Translations under genes and position numbers: made by a program
Origin: Mesorhizobium huakuii
GTDB taxonomy: Bacteria; Pseudomonadota; Alphaproteobacteria; Rhizobiales; Rhizobiaceae
Reading direction: 5' to 3'
Length of the DNA: 64,000 nucleotides
Assembly: GCF_014189455.1 (NCBI RefSeq)
Contig: NZ_CP050296.1
Location: forward strand, 992,001 to 1,056,000
Notes under the pieces: generated by a model
The model's database searches: none
What the model was told of the DNA's origin: nothing
The model's input: only the letters and a program-made list of their open reading frames with translations
Part shown: positions 1-6,856 of the stretch, one piece after another
Layout: each line of letters opens with the position of its first letter
Numbering within the stretch: position 1 is the first letter of the stretch

Positions 1-632
1 AGCACGAAGCCGTAATCGGCCACTTTCAGCGCCTGATGGATGTTCTGCTCGACCAGCAGGATCGTGACGCCCTGTTTGTGCAGCGTCTCGATCAGCGCGA
101 ACATCTGCTGCACCACGATCGGGCTCAGACCCAGCGACGGCTCGTCGAGGATGAGCAGCGAGGGGTCCGACATGGTGGCGCGCGCGATCGCCAGCATCTG
201 CTGCTCGCCGCCGGAGAGCGAGCCGGCCTTCTGCCCTGCCCGCTCCTTCAGCCGCGGAAACAGCGTGTAGGCCCTTTCGAGCGACTGCCTGAAGTGCTTA
301 CGCACCTTGGGCTGGAAAGCGCCGAGCTCGAGGTTCTCCAGCACCGTCATCTGGCGGAACAGACCGCGCCCTTCCGGCACATGGGCGATGCCCATGCCGG
401 CGATCTCCTCCGGCGCCTTGCCGGCCAGCGGCACGCCCGTGAGAAAGATCTCGCCGCGCTTCGGCTTCAGCAGGCCGGAAATGGTCTTCAACAGCGTCGT
501 CTTGCCGGCGCCATTGGCGCCCACGATGGCCACGATCGTGCCGGGGTCGACATGGATCGACACGCCCCACAGCGCGCCGACATCGCCATAGGCGACTTCC
601 AGGTTTTTCACGTCAAGCAGCCGGTTCGCCAA
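1..632 (-). CDS. livF: Branched-chain amino acid-type ABC transporter ATP-binding protein LivF (C-terminus outside window)
   Basis: ATPase of a high-affinity branched-chain amino acid-type importer, acting at the inner face of the membrane. The 210 visible residues hold a Walker A motif GANGAGKTT (residues 38-46), the signature LSGGEQQ (139-145) and Walker B LLILDEPSLGLSP. The GLSP ending is typical of LivF rather than LivG. I chose a TTG start at 632 because the resulting N-terminus (MANRLLDVKNLEVAYG) matches the family and GAGG lies about 8 bases upstream; a GTG at 611 is the alternative. With the TTG start the gene overlaps livG by 20 bases, so the two are translationally coupled. The C-terminus lies beyond base 1. 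The actual substrate is unknown. Confidence 0.93.
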   Translation of the reverse strand, partial: MANRLLDVKNLEVAYGDVGALWGVSIHVDPGTIVAIVGANGAGKTTLLKTISGLLKPKRGEIFLTGVPLAGKAPEEIAGMGIAHVPEGRGLFRQMTVLENLELGAFQPKVRKHFRQSLERAYTLFPRLKERAGQKAGSLSGGEQQMLAIARATMSDPSLLILDEPSLGLSPIVVQQMFALIETLHKQGVTILLVEQNIHQALKVADYGFV

Positions 633-1350
633 GATAGGCCTCGATCACTTTGCGGTTGGCGACGATTTCGCGCGGGCTGCCGTCGGCGATCTTCTCGCCA
701 TGGTCGAGCACGATCACCCGGCTGCACACTTTCATGATGGCGTCGACCTTGTGCTCCACCCACAGGATCGAGACGCCGCGCTCAGTGCGCACACGGCGGA
801 TGACATCGACCATGCGCTGGATCTCGGTCGGGTTCAGCCCTGCCATCGGCTCGTCGAGCAATAGCAGCGCCGGGCTGGAGGCCACCGCCCGGGCGATCTC
901 CAGCAGGCGCCGGTCGGACAGCGTCATATGCGCGGTGCGAACATCGCGTTTTGCGGTCAGCCCGACAAGCTCCAGCGCTTCTTGCGCTGCCGCCGTCGCA
1001 TGCTTGACGCGCCCGCCTGATCCATAGACCGCGCCGACCATGATGTTCTCGAACGCTGTCATGGTGAGGAATGTGCGCACCAGCTGGAAGGTCCGCGCGA
1101 TGCCCAGCCGGCAGATGCGATGCGGTGCCGTGCCGGTGATGTCCTGGTCGCGGAAGCGGATGCGCCCTTGCGTCGGCGTGTAGAGCGCGGTGATCAGGTT
1201 GAACAGCGTCGACTTGCCGGCACCGTTAGGACCGATCAGCCCGATCAGCTCATTGGCGCTGACGGCGATGTCGATGTTGTTGAGCACGACAAGCCCGCCG
1301 AACCGCTTCTGGACCGCCTCGAGGCGAAGCAGGGTTTCGTCAGGCTGCAT
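613..1350 (-). CDS. livG: Branched-chain amino acid-type ABC transporter ATP-binding protein LivG
   Basis: Second ATPase of the same importer, 245 residues, full length for LivG. Walker A is GPNGAGKST (residues 40-48), the Walker B stretch is LLLLDEPMAGLNP (about 162-174) and the H-loop region is LWVEHKVDAI. The ABC signature is unusual: where LivG proteins usually have a YGxQRRLEIARA-like motif, this one has TLSDRRLLEIARA (about 143-155), so the usual glycine and glutamine are missing. The gene is followed by livF with overlap, and 297 bases separate it from the upstream binding-protein gene, where a repeat element sits. No permease genes (livH, livM) are in the window; they may lie beyond the left edge. 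Confidence 0.93.
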   Translation of the reverse strand: MQPDETLLRLEAVQKRFGGLVVLNNIDIAVSANELIGLIGPNGAGKSTLFNLITALYTPTQGRIRFRDQDITGTAPHRICRLGIARTFQLVRTFLTMTAFENIMVGAVYGSGGRVKHATAAAQEALELVGLTAKRDVRTAHMTLSDRRLLEIARAVASSPALLLLDEPMAGLNPTEIQRMVDVIRRVRTERGVSILWVEHKVDAIMKVCSRVIVLDHGEKIADGSPREIVANRKVIEAYLGEPAA

Positions 1351-1402
1351 CGTGTTTCCGTTTCTCCGGTGGACGTTGTCTTGTACGGAATTTGTCGAAG
1401 TC

Positions 1403-1618
1403 AGCGCCGCCCCTCACCTGCCTGCCCGTCCTCCACAGCAGCTGCCGTTGCAGCTGCGGAGGGTGGACCGGCATCCTCTCCCCGTAAACGGGGCGAGGAA
1501 TGCTATCTCTTTCTCCCCGTTCACGGGGAGTTGAGGAACGGTCCGCGCAGCGGACGAAAAGCCAATTGCTTGGCTTTTCGAGTGACGAACACCCGGCAGG
1601 GCAATGAGGGGCAGCGCC
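1403..1618. repeat. Intergenic palindromic repeat element with imperfect terminal inverted repeats
   Basis: This 216-base element fills most of the gap between the livK-like gene and livG. Its ends (1403-1426 and 1595-1618) are inverted copies matching at about 18 of 24 positions, each containing a CCCCTCA box. Inside are further hairpins: CTCCCCG-TTCA-CGGGGAG at 1513-1530 and AAAAGCCA/TGGCTTTT around 1557-1579. I see no open reading frame that looks coding. The form resembles the intergenic mosaic elements of Mesorhizobium. Lying inside an operon, it could dampen expression of livGF relative to the binding protein. Confidence 0.8.
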
Positions 1619-1647
1619 GACGGCCGGACGAGTGTGCCCGCCCTCGT

Positions 1648-2853
1648 TCAGCGCTTGTCCCAGGCTGGCGCCGGTTTGTAGGTCCAGTTGCCGTCCGGGA
1701 AGATCAGCTGGTGCTTGCCTTGCCACCATTGCGTGGCGACGCTGGGGATGAGCGCAAAGCCGGTCTGGTCGAATTTGAGGTCACCAACCACCGTGTCCTT
1801 GAACTCCTGGCCGAAGATCGCGTCGTGGATCGCGCCGGCATCGGTCGAGCCGGCCTTCTCGATCGCTTGCGCCAGCACCTGTGCGTTGGCGTAGAAGGCG
1901 CCGACGGTCACGGAGTCCTTCTTGAACTCGGCCTCGTAGCGGTCGCCGAGTTCCTTGGCGCCATGATAGGGATAGCTTGACGACCAGAAGCCGTCGGTCA
2001 GGATGTAATCGGAATCCGCCCCGAGCGCTTCGTGGAACTCGCCCGTCCAGGTGCCCTTCCAGCCGTGCAGGTAAGGCACAGAGAAGCCGAGCTCCTTCAT
2101 CTGGCGCAGCAGCGTCACCGTGTCGGCCGGCGAGCCGAACACCAGCATGGCGTCGACGTCTGCGGCCTTGAGCTTGGTGATCAGCGCCGAATAATCGGTG
2201 GCGCCGATCGCCCAGGGATCGTCGACGGCGAAAGTGTAGCCATACTTCTTGGCCGCCGCCTCGAAGGCGCCGCCAAAGCCCTTGCCGTCGGGCGAATCCT
2301 CGGAGACCAGCGCCGGGTTCTTCGGCTTCTCATTGGCCGGCAGCTTGTCCCAGATCTCGAACGGCACCTCGGCGCCCGGCCCCGGATGGAAGAAGAACAG
2401 CGCCGAATATTTCAGCTTCAGCGGCTGCCATTCGAACGGGAAGGCCGTCGTGATCATGTAGAATTTCTTGTACTTCTCCGCGACGATGGCGCCGGCAATG
2501 TTCATCGGTCCCGAATGGGTCGACAGCAGCGCATCGACCTTCTGCACCTTGATCAGGTTTTCCAGCGCCGACGCCACCTTGCCTTCCGAGCTTTCGTCGT
2601 CGGCGACGACGAGGCGCACCGGCAGCTTCTTGCCGGCCGACTTGACCATGATGCCGCCGGCCTTGTTGATGTCGGCCACTGCCTGCTCATAGGCCCATTT
2701 CTGCTCCTTGCCGTCGCCGGCCAGCGGCCCGGTCAAGGAGATCGGCGCACCGATGACGATCTCGGTATCGCCGGCATTCGCCATACCGGTGCCGGCCGCG
2801 AACGCGGCCGACAGGACCAGGCCCGCCAGCATTACTTTCAGACTGCTTCCCAT
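1648..2853 (-). CDS. Branched-chain amino acid-type ABC transporter substrate-binding protein (LivK-like)
   Basis: Periplasmic binding protein of 401 residues, type I fold (Peripla_BP_6 family). It begins with a Sec signal peptide (MGSSLKVMLAGLVLSAAFAA..., cleavage probably after GMANA) followed by EIVIGAPISLTGPLAGDG, the standard mature start of this family. The ATG at 2853 has GGGAGG 7 bases upstream; longer reading-frame extensions lack family sequence. The neighbours upstream are a SnoaL-like protein, a MoaF-like protein and a dehydrogenase, so the ligand is more likely an organic acid or amine-derived compound than an amino acid. That last point is inference. Confidence 0.92.
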   Translation of the reverse strand: MGSSLKVMLAGLVLSAAFAAGTGMANAGDTEIVIGAPISLTGPLAGDGKEQKWAYEQAVADINKAGGIMVKSAGKKLPVRLVVADDESSEGKVASALENLIKVQKVDALLSTHSGPMNIAGAIVAEKYKKFYMITTAFPFEWQPLKLKYSALFFFHPGPGAEVPFEIWDKLPANEKPKNPALVSEDSPDGKGFGGAFEAAAKKYGYTFAVDDPWAIGATDYSALITKLKAADVDAMLVFGSPADTVTLLRQMKELGFSVPYLHGWKGTWTGEFHEALGADSDYILTDGFWSSSYPYHGAKELGDRYEAEFKKDSVTVGAFYANAQVLAQAIEKAGSTDAGAIHDAIFGQEFKDTVVGDLKFDQTGFALIPSVATQWWQGKHQLIFPDGNWTYKPAPAWDKR

Positions 2854-2880
2854 TTCATCCTCCCAGGTTTTGGATCGGAC

Positions 2881-2897
2881 GGACACCGTCGGTGTCC
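2881..2897. repeat. Perfect 8-base inverted repeat between SnoaL-like and LivK-like genes
   Basis: GGACACCG-T-CGGTGTCC, two perfect arms with a one-base spacer, lies between the stop of the SnoaL-like gene and the ribosome-binding site of the binding-protein gene. The tiny loop argues against a terminator. It could be an operator or an mRNA processing site that sets transporter levels apart from the enzymes. Confidence 0.4.
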
Positions 2898-2908
2898 GCA
2901 GGCATGCC

Positions 2909-3298
2909 TCAGACGGTCGCTGCCGCGACCAGCCTGGTGTCGGTGAACTGCTCGAAACTGAGCGCCTTGCCGTCCTCCATTTCCCAGACATGGACGACGC
3001 GCGCCGACATCGGCTTGCCGGTCTTTTTGTAGACACCCGAATAGGTGCCGATGCCGACGATGGTGGTGCCGCCATCGACCAGTTTTTCGAGCTTCAGCGC
3101 GTAGCCGTCCCACTCCTCGCCGATGCGCTTGAAGACGCCTTCAATGACGGCGTCCGGACCGACATAGGTGCCGGCATAGGGAAAGCCCGCCATCTCGGTC
3201 CAGGCGGTGCGGCTGGTGACCGGCGCCATCATCGCCGCCAAATCCTTGGCGTCGGAGCCGGCATAGTGCGCCTTGATCGCTTCGTAGTTTTTGTTCAT
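2909..3298 (-). CDS. SnoaL-like / NTF2-superfamily small protein
   Basis: 129 residues with the features of the SnoaL-like cone-fold family: an N-terminal helix (YEAIKAHYAGSDAKDLAAMMAP), FPYAGTYVGPDAVIEGVFKRI, and a C-terminal strand with VHVWEMEDGKALSFEQFTDT. Members are small enzymes or ligand-binding proteins, often limonene-epoxide-hydrolase- or ketosteroid-isomerase-like. Its specific reaction cannot be read from sequence. It lies 17 bases downstream of the MoaF-like gene and 55 bases upstream of the livK-like gene, all on the same strand, so it is probably part of the same catabolic operon. Confidence 0.85.
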   Translation of the reverse strand: MNKNYEAIKAHYAGSDAKDLAAMMAPVTSRTAWTEMAGFPYAGTYVGPDAVIEGVFKRIGEEWDGYALKLEKLVDGGTTIVGIGTYSGVYKKTGKPMSARVVHVWEMEDGKALSFEQFTDTRLVAAATV

Positions 3299-3315
3299 GG
3301 CGTTCCCCCGCGCGG

Positions 3316-4110
3316 TCAGACCGGTGCCTTGCCTTTGTCGTAGGCGGTTCTGGATTTCTTCTCGATGTGGGCGCCGGCCGGCTTGTTCTCGATCTTGCCC
3401 TGGCTTGTCACGCCGAGGAATTTCCCCGTCGAGAGCATGACGTCCCAATTGTAGAAGAACAGCGAGGCGACCGGGATGATGAACTCGCGGAAGCCGAACA
3501 CATACTGGTTCTCGGCGAACTTCCAGGTCGTCGCCAGGTCGACGTCGCCATGGCCGCGCTGGATGCCGACGAGGTTCTGCCAGGCATAGCGCTCGGAAGA
3601 GAGATAGATGTGCTCGTAGATGTGATTGGGGCTGTATGTGTAATGCGCGGTGAGCCCGATCAGGTCCCGTGTCGGCGCCGGCGCGATGCCGGTCGGCGCG
3701 ACCGAGGGATCGCCGAGCACGCCGGCCGACCAAATCTGCGCCACGCGCGGCTCGCCCGGGGCCTCGCCGGCTTCACGCACCCGTTCACGCACCGACAGCA
3801 CGCGGCGCGTGCTGGTGTTGACGATGAAGGCCTCGTCTTCCGTTGGCCGGGCCGAGAAGATCATGTTGATGAAGAACACGTTGGAGGCGACCTCCAGCGC
3901 CTCGTACCAGTCGGCGCCCGCCTCGCTGCCTTCGCTCCACGCCACCGTGTCGAGCGATGTGAAGGCAAGGTCGATGGTGCGGCCGGTGTCGAGCGTGATC
4001 CTGAAAGTCTGGCCGCGCAGCGCATCCGTCGTCGCCTGCCGGTTGGTGGCGATGCCGGCGGCGAAATCGTCGAAATGCTTCCAGTCCGCCGGTCTGTTCT
4101 GGTCGTTCAT
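3316..4110 (-). CDS. MoaF-like protein
   Basis: 264 residues with an N-terminal and a C-terminal half that both look like the MoaF domains; the stretch SPNHIYEHIYLSSERYAWQNLVG with the following GDVDLATTWKFAENQYVFGFREFIIP is the recognisable C-terminal part. MoaF was named from the monoamine (tyramine) regulon of Klebsiella, despite the database label of molybdenum cofactor protein. It has no established catalytic role. ATG at 4110 is preceded by GGAGAG; a longer frame reaching 4143 would add 11 residues and overlap nothing. It sits between the SDR and SnoaL-like genes with gaps of 33 and 17 bases, suggesting one transcript. Confidence 0.75.
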   Translation of the reverse strand: MNDQNRPADWKHFDDFAAGIATNRQATTDALRGQTFRITLDTGRTIDLAFTSLDTVAWSEGSEAGADWYEALEVASNVFFINMIFSARPTEDEAFIVNTSTRRVLSVRERVREAGEAPGEPRVAQIWSAGVLGDPSVAPTGIAPAPTRDLIGLTAHYTYSPNHIYEHIYLSSERYAWQNLVGIQRGHGDVDLATTWKFAENQYVFGFREFIIPVASLFFYNWDVMLSTGKFLGVTSQGKIENKPAGAHIEKKSRTAYDKGKAPV

Positions 4111-4143
4111 CGCACTCTCCACATCAATCGGCAAAGGCCCCAA

Positions 4144-4932
4144 TCAATCCACAAAAGCGAGCGTGGGCAGGTCGACGACGGTGGCGCCGCCATCGACGGT
4201 CAGGATCGAACCGTTCATCATCGCCGCCTCGCCGGATGCAACGAAGCAGATGACGTTGGAAACCTCTTCCGGTGTCGCCGGTCGGCCGAGCGGCACGTCC
4301 TTCGTCACCAGGCGATAGGCTTCCTCGATCGAGCCAAGCCCGTGCTTCTCGACGATCACCTCCATCTGCTCGTCGGCCATGTCGGTCGACACCCAGCCCG
4401 GGCAGATGATGTTGGTGCGCACGCCCTTGCGGCCATAGTCGCGCGCCAGCGATTTGCCGAAGCCGATGCAAGCATGTTTCATGGTGACGTAGCCGGCCGC
4501 ATCCGGCCCGGCGAACAGGCCGGCGATCGAGGCGACGACGACGATGTTGCCCTTGCGCGCAATCAGGTCAGGCAGGCATTCGCGGGCGCAGACGAAGGCG
4601 GTGTCGAGATTGCTGCGCGTCGCCAGGCTCCAGGTCTCATCGCTCATCGAAATGGTCGGGCCGACGCCATGACCGCCGGCATTGGCGACGAGGATGTCGA
4701 CCGGTCCGATCTTTTCATGCACTTCGGCAAGGGCCGCGCGCACCGCCTGGGGATCGGCGGCATCGCCCTGCACCACCAGCCCACCAATATCCCTGGTCAC
4801 GGCCTCAAGCGGCTCGCGCCGCCGGCCCATCAACACCACCTTGGCGCCGTCGGCGGCCATGCGCCTGGCGACCGCCGCACCGATGCCGGTGCCGCCGCCG
4901 GTGATGAAGGCCGTCTTTCCAAGAAATCGCAT
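4144..4932 (-). CDS. Short-chain dehydrogenase/reductase (SDR)
   Basis: Classical SDR of 262 residues. The cofactor motif TGGGTGIG is at residues 11-18, NAGG at 84-87, and the catalytic set Ser135, Tyr148 and Lys152 is present (SIAGLF...GYVTMKHA). PGWVSTDM and the C-terminal NGSILTVDGGATV are typical. It should oxidise or reduce an alcohol/carbonyl with NAD(P)(H); the Arg-rich stretch GRRRE after the second strand hints at NADP. It is the first gene of the SDR-MoaF-SnoaL-livKGF group, so it probably acts on the imported compound or an intermediate. Confidence 0.9.
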   Translation of the reverse strand: MRFLGKTAFITGGGTGIGAAVARRMAADGAKVVLMGRRREPLEAVTRDIGGLVVQGDAADPQAVRAALAEVHEKIGPVDILVANAGGHGVGPTISMSDETWSLATRSNLDTAFVCARECLPDLIARKGNIVVVASIAGLFAGPDAAGYVTMKHACIGFGKSLARDYGRKGVRTNIICPGWVSTDMADEQMEVIVEKHGLGSIEEAYRLVTKDVPLGRPATPEEVSNVICFVASGEAAMMNGSILTVDGGATVVDLPTLAFVD

Positions 4933-5005
4933 GGTTCCATCCCGATTGCTGAGTGCGCCGGCTATGCGCCGATCTTCGCTGGGGATAGTGCGGCATCCCC
5001 GATTT

Positions 5006-5056
5006 GGCGTCTTGTCCGAGCGGGAACTTTGTTTTGACTGAGCGCGCACTTCGCGC
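5006..5056. repeat. Direct repeat, copy 1 (about 50 bases)
   Basis: The stretch starting GGCGTCTTGTCCGAGCGGGA and running to about 5056 recurs at 6731-6781 in the same orientation with a single-base difference (an extra T here near the end). The two copies bracket the YceI/membrane-protein pair. It contains TTTGTTTTGAC, similar to the end of the short intergenic elements found elsewhere in the window, so it is probably a member of the same dispersed family. Confidence 0.8.
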
Positions 5057-5123
5057 CTGTCTGGTGTGACGTGCCGCGCAACCTTTCGATCGCGCGGCGG
5101 CCACCGCGCTAACTGCCGGCGGC

Positions 5124-5705
5124 CTATTTCTTCACCGCTTCGAGATCGATGACGATGTCGACATCCGGGCCGAGGCCGAAGCCGGACGCGGCCTTGGCCA
5201 TCGGGAAGTCCGCGGTGCTGACTTTGCCGGTGGCGGTGAACGCCGCCTTGGTCAGTGTCGCATCCCACGGCGCCGGCGCTTCGTTGACCAGCGTCACGTC
5301 GAGCGTGATCTCCTTGGACACGCCGCTGATGGTGAGGTTGCCGGTGACCTTGCCGGTCTTGTCGTCGACCTTCTCGACCTTGGTGCTTTCGAAGGAGATC
5401 GCCGGGAATTCGGCGGCGTTGAAGAAGTCGGGACCTTTGAGATCGCTATCGCGCTGGTCATAGGCGGTGTGCACCGAGCCGACATCGAGCTCGGCCTTGA
5501 CGCTGCTCTTCGACGGGTCGGCCTTGTCCATCACGATGGCGCCCTTCACCGCATCGAACTGGCCATGCGCGGTGCCATAGATGCCGTGCTTGATGGTGAA
5601 GGTGACCCAGGCATGCTGGCCGTCGATCTCGTAATTCTCGGCATAAGCCGCCGATGCGAAGGCGCACATCGAGGCAAAGGCAAGCGCGGCCGTCAGTTTT
5701 CTCAT
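5124..5705 (-). CDS. YceI family periplasmic protein
   Basis: 193 residues with a signal peptide (residues 1-22, ending ASAAYA) and a YceI lipocalin-like beta-barrel: YEIDGQHAWVTFTIKH, the conserved FNAAEFPAISFESTKVE, and GNLTISGVSKEITLDV. YceI proteins bind isoprenoid or amphiphilic lipids in the periplasm and often partner membrane redox proteins. ATG at 5705 is used; a GTG six bases upstream is closer to the GGGGAGAG box and is possible. It lies 41 bases downstream of a multi-pass membrane protein gene on the same strand, probably as an operon behind the FNR-type box at 6707-6720. Confidence 0.92.
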   Translation of the reverse strand: MRKLTAALAFASMCAFASAAYAENYEIDGQHAWVTFTIKHGIYGTAHGQFDAVKGAIVMDKADPSKSSVKAELDVGSVHTAYDQRDSDLKGPDFFNAAEFPAISFESTKVEKVDDKTGKVTGNLTISGVSKEITLDVTLVNEAPAPWDATLTKAAFTATGKVSTADFPMAKAASGFGLGPDVDIVIDLEAVKK

Positions 5706-5746
5706 CGTCACGTAACTCTCCCCATTGTTGGTTGTCATTCCCTGGC

Positions 5747-6646
5747 TCAGGAAAAGCCAAGCGCGGCTCCGTGCGGCGCAAACAGCAGCGCCGTCAGGAT
5801 CGCCAATATCGCCGGTATGGCGATCAGCAGACCGGCAACCAGCGGCCGCAACGGCCGGGCACCGGAAACAAGGCCCCGCAGCGGACCGGGCACCAAGGCG
5901 GCCACGGCAAGCGGCAAGGGCGAAAGCATGAGCGCCACCGGGTTCGCCTTCGGCGCCAGCAGCGCCACCTGGATCAACACCGTGGCGGCGGCAAAGATGA
6001 GGATCAGCTCGGCGCCCTTGCTCCAGCCGGCGGCCGTGCCGCCGCGCAGCACCGCGATGTACTGGACGAGGCACCAGCCGCCCGCGAGCGCGGCCAGCGA
6101 TCCCAGCAATTGCCCGGTGACGATCGAGGCGCCGAGCACCGAGATGATCGCGCCGGCCAGGCATATAGCGAGCATGGCTGCAGGCACCAGGAACGGCTCC
6201 TCTGCCAGAGGCGATGGCGAGGCTTTCAGGGACAGCAGCATCGCGGCGCCGACGATCGCCAGCAGGCCGGCGATGAGCGCGGCGATCATCTGCAGGTCCA
6301 GCGCACCGCCGGCGATACGGCGCCAGCCGAGCCACAGCAGCGCGGCCGCAAGCATGACGGCGACAAGGTTGCTGGCGACGGCGGCGCTGAGCAGGCGTTC
6401 GGGCAAGAGCCCGGCGACGATGCCGGCAAAGGCGAGATAGATCAGCTTCTGGCTGGCCGCGACCGGCGGCACCACGGGCGGGCCAAGCGTGTCCCAGTAG
6501 AAGAACAGCAACAGGGCGGCCGCCACCAGCGAAAGCACGTGCGAGAACGGCGGCAGGGCAAACCGCGCCAGCAGCGCCATGACCATGCCAAGCACAAGCG
6601 GCAGCGCCGCCGTGGTGACCATCGGATTGCCCAGCAATGCGCTCAA
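5747..6646 (-). CDS. Hypothetical multi-pass integral membrane protein
   Basis: 299 residues, almost entirely hydrophobic, with about nine to ten predicted transmembrane segments (for example TTAALPLVLGMVMALLA, LVAAALLLFFYW, LIYLAFAGIVAGLL). I do not recognise the family. It lacks the histidine pairs expected of a haem-binding cytochrome b561 or NnrS protein. I chose TTG at 6646 because AGAGGTG precedes it by 6-7 bases and the hydrophobic sequence begins right after; in-frame sequence further upstream runs through a repeat and is unlikely to be coding. Downstream is the YceI gene, and a TTGAT-N4-GTCAA box lies 61 bases upstream. Confidence 0.7.
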   Translation of the reverse strand: MSALLGNPMVTTAALPLVLGMVMALLARFALPPFSHVLSLVAAALLLFFYWDTLGPPVVPPVAASQKLIYLAFAGIVAGLLPERLLSAAVASNLVAVMLAAALLWLGWRRIAGGALDLQMIAALIAGLLAIVGAAMLLSLKASPSPLAEEPFLVPAAMLAICLAGAIISVLGASIVTGQLLGSLAALAGGWCLVQYIAVLRGGTAAGWSKGAELILIFAAATVLIQVALLAPKANPVALMLSPLPLAVAALVPGPLRGLVSGARPLRPLVAGLLIAIPAILAILTALLFAPHGAALGFS

Positions 6647-6706
6647 TGGCCGACACCTCTTTGGACATCTGGGAGGCTCGCGCAAAACGCGCGGCTTGAT
6701 GCGACC

Positions 6707-6720
6707 TTGATCTAGGTCAA
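6707..6720. promoter_or_regulatory. FNR/FixK/NnrR-type box
   Basis: TTGATCTAGGTCAA matches the TTGAT-N4-ATCAA consensus of Crp/Fnr-family oxygen or nitric-oxide regulators except for one base (G for A in the right half). It lies 61 bases upstream of the start of the membrane-protein gene, a distance compatible with activation from about -41. It is also 137 bases upstream of the aldehyde dehydrogenase on the other strand, which makes that gene a less likely target. Confidence 0.6.
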
Positions 6721-6730
6721 CCGATCGCCG

Positions 6731-6781
6731 GGCGTCTTGTCCGAGCGGGAACTTTGTTTTGACTGAGCGCGCACTCGCGCC
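6731..6781. repeat. Direct repeat, copy 2 (about 50 bases)
   Basis: Same-orientation copy of 5006-5056, differing by one base. Located between the FNR-type box and the aldehyde dehydrogenase start. Confidence 0.8.
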
Positions 6782-6856
6782 GCCTTCGGCTTGAAGCTGG
6801 CCGATACGCTCCATAACCCTCGGCATGACTGTTCATCAGCAATCGAGGAGGATGGC

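Noticed and set aside
5747-6646. NnrS or cytochrome b561 membrane protein, suggested by the FNR-type box and YceI neighbour
   Set aside because: The conserved haem-ligand histidines expected of either family are not present in the sequence.
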